Shown piece by piece: positions 5,682 through 6,223 of a stretch of DNA of 6,223 nucleotides. The notes beneath the pieces are model-generated. The model saw nothing but the letters and a program-made list of their open reading frames with translations, was not told the DNA's origin and did not search any database. Within the stretch, counting starts at the first letter, position 1. Each line of letters starts with the position of its first letter. The translations under genes were made by a program, and so were the position numbers. The DNA is from Bacillota bacterium (lineage in GTDB: Bacteria > Bacillota > Bacilli > Lactobacillales > Enterococcaceae). The stretch is taken from contig JAEWFE010000032.1 of NCBI GenBank assembly GCA_023389005.1, positions 1 to 6,223 of the forward strand, given 5' to 3'.

Positions 5682-5828
5682 TTATTTGAAGTATTAGTAG
5701 CTCTTCTCTTGATATTGCTTTCAATTATTCTATTTATTGATAGAAAAAGAAGTGGTAAAAAAATTAACTATAGTCGCCATGTTATTAGATTTATTTTTCA
5801 CATCATACTAATATACTTTATGTTTTAA
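5682..5828 (+). pseudogene. Small membrane-protein-like frame without an ATG start
   Basis: Between a TAG at 5679-5681 and a TAA at 5826-5828 there is an open stretch of 48 codons. It reads as a hydrophobic segment (LFEVLVALLLILLSIILFI), a basic patch (DRKRSGKKINYSRH) and a second hydrophobic stretch (VIRFIFHIILIYFMF). That looks like a small two-helix membrane protein, for instance an immunity or accessory protein. The only ATG is the second-last codon; TTG at 5709 or 5715 are the possible starts, with no clear ribosome binding site. It is either a decayed gene, a gene with an unusual start, or a chance frame in AT-rich DNA. Its place 66 bases after the kinase gene suits an accessory gene of the cassette. 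Confidence 0.25.
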
Positions 5829-5856
5829 TCCTTTATTTATCAGTTGAAGTTTATAG

Positions 5857-6048
5857 GGATCTCTCCAACCCCTTGTCCCTCAACGGATAGAGACAGATAA
5901 AGGAGTAGAAAAAGCTGTTGTATACGGCAAACAAGTTTGACAGTTGCAAGTTACAAAAATCGCTGTAAACCTTGCGCGCCAAAGGATAGACGGAGTTGGT
6001 TTACCTAAAAAAGTGTTGTATGTGGTGCAGAACAGAATGACTATTTGA
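5857..6048 (+). pseudogene. Coding-like remnant interrupted by a single TGA
   Basis: One frame is open from after the TAG at 5854-5856 to TGA at 6046-6048 except for one internal TGA at 5938-5940. The two halves read PLVPQRIETDKGVEKAVVYG(KQV) and QLQVTKIAVNLARQRIDGVG followed by LPKKVLYVVQNRMTI. The residue balance looks protein-like and base composition is clearly less AT-rich than in 1964-5828. There is no start codon with a ribosome binding site and I do not recognise the sequence. GTAAACC (5965-5971) and GGTTTAC (5998-6004) form an inverted repeat inside it, so a structured non-coding element is an alternative. A change from a Trp or Arg codon to TGA would explain the break. Confidence 0.25.
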
Positions 6049-6068
6049 TATGAAAATAAATCAACAAG

Positions 6069-6095
6069 CCTTCCAAAATTTTTGGAAGGTTTTTT
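6069..6095 (+). terminator. Rho-independent terminator
   Basis: CCTTCCAAA (6069-6077) pairs perfectly with TTTGGAAGG (6081-6089), a 9-bp stem with a three-base loop, followed by six T (6090-6095). It is the first good terminator downstream of the kinase gene and may end the long transcript of the cassette or that of the remnant just upstream. Confidence 0.8.
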
Positions 6096-6223
6096 GGCGC
6101 TTTTGAGATTTTTTTGCGTATTTAATAAGTAGCAGCAAAAAACTTATACTCCAGATACTATACTAGATGATTTTTGGATTTTTTGAGTCCAATGGCGAGT
6201 TGACTGTTCGTACTTCTTTTGAT
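6096..6223. other. Right edge, no assignable gene
   Basis: All three minus-strand frames are open from the right edge for 19 to 25 codons and then stop, at 6163-6165, 6158-6160 and 6144-6146. A gene entering from the right on the minus strand is possible, but the stretch is too short to choose a frame. Nothing else was seen. Confidence 0.2.

Noticed and set aside
6144..6223. C-terminal end of a minus-strand gene entering from the right
   Set aside because: All three minus-strand frames are open to the edge over 19-25 codons, so none can be chosen.

Overview
The window looks like accessory chromosomal DNA from a low-GC Gram-positive bacterium, most likely a Streptococcus (or the close relative Lactococcus). 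The best clue is a 16-codon fragment at 1520-1570 that reads KPGLKKARKASQFSKR-stop. This matches, from memory, the C-terminus of streptococcal ribosomal protein S9 (RpsI). Strong AGGAGG-type ribosome binding sites, AT-rich codon use and the gene families present agree with this. Species is not proven.

Left part (1-1570): a membrane-anchored, lysine- and serine-rich helical-repeat protein is encoded on the minus strand and runs off the left edge. It is divergent from a small XRE-family repressor-like gene (1034-1375). A near-consensus minus-strand promoter lies between them, overlapped by TGTAAAC repeats 22 bp apart. A second repeat (TCCCACAT, three copies, two of them 22 bp apart) and short tandem repeats lead up to the rpsI fragment. 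A displaced 3' end of rpsI is the expected scar of an integrative element that inserted in rpsI with a tyrosine integrase. I therefore read 1-1519 as the distal end of such an element and 1520-1570 as its attachment site. This is inference: no integrase is visible here.

Middle (1571-1963): two tandem stem-loops follow the rpsI stop, then a strong Rho-independent terminator (1661-1694). A gene-free AT-rich leader with a 12-bp direct repeat leads to the next operon.

Right part (1964-5615): a compact, strongly AT-rich, co-directional four-gene cassette. It holds an ABC ATPase, a six-helix ABC-2 permease, a LytTR response regulator and a polytopic AgrC/ComD-type (HPK10) histidine kinase. The kinase starts inside the stop codon of the regulator. 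The arrangement suggests a sense-and-respond export or self-protection module: the kinase senses an extracellular peptide or membrane-active compound, the regulator binds DNA, and the transporter removes the compound or exports a product. No peptide precursor gene could be found beside it, and the ATPase has Asp where the Q-loop Gln normally lies, recalling the acidic E-loop of lantibiotic-immunity ATPases.

Tail (5616-6223): a small membrane-protein-like frame without an ATG (5682-5828), a less AT-rich reading frame broken by one TGA (5857-6048), and a strong terminator (6069-6095). Beyond it no gene can be called.
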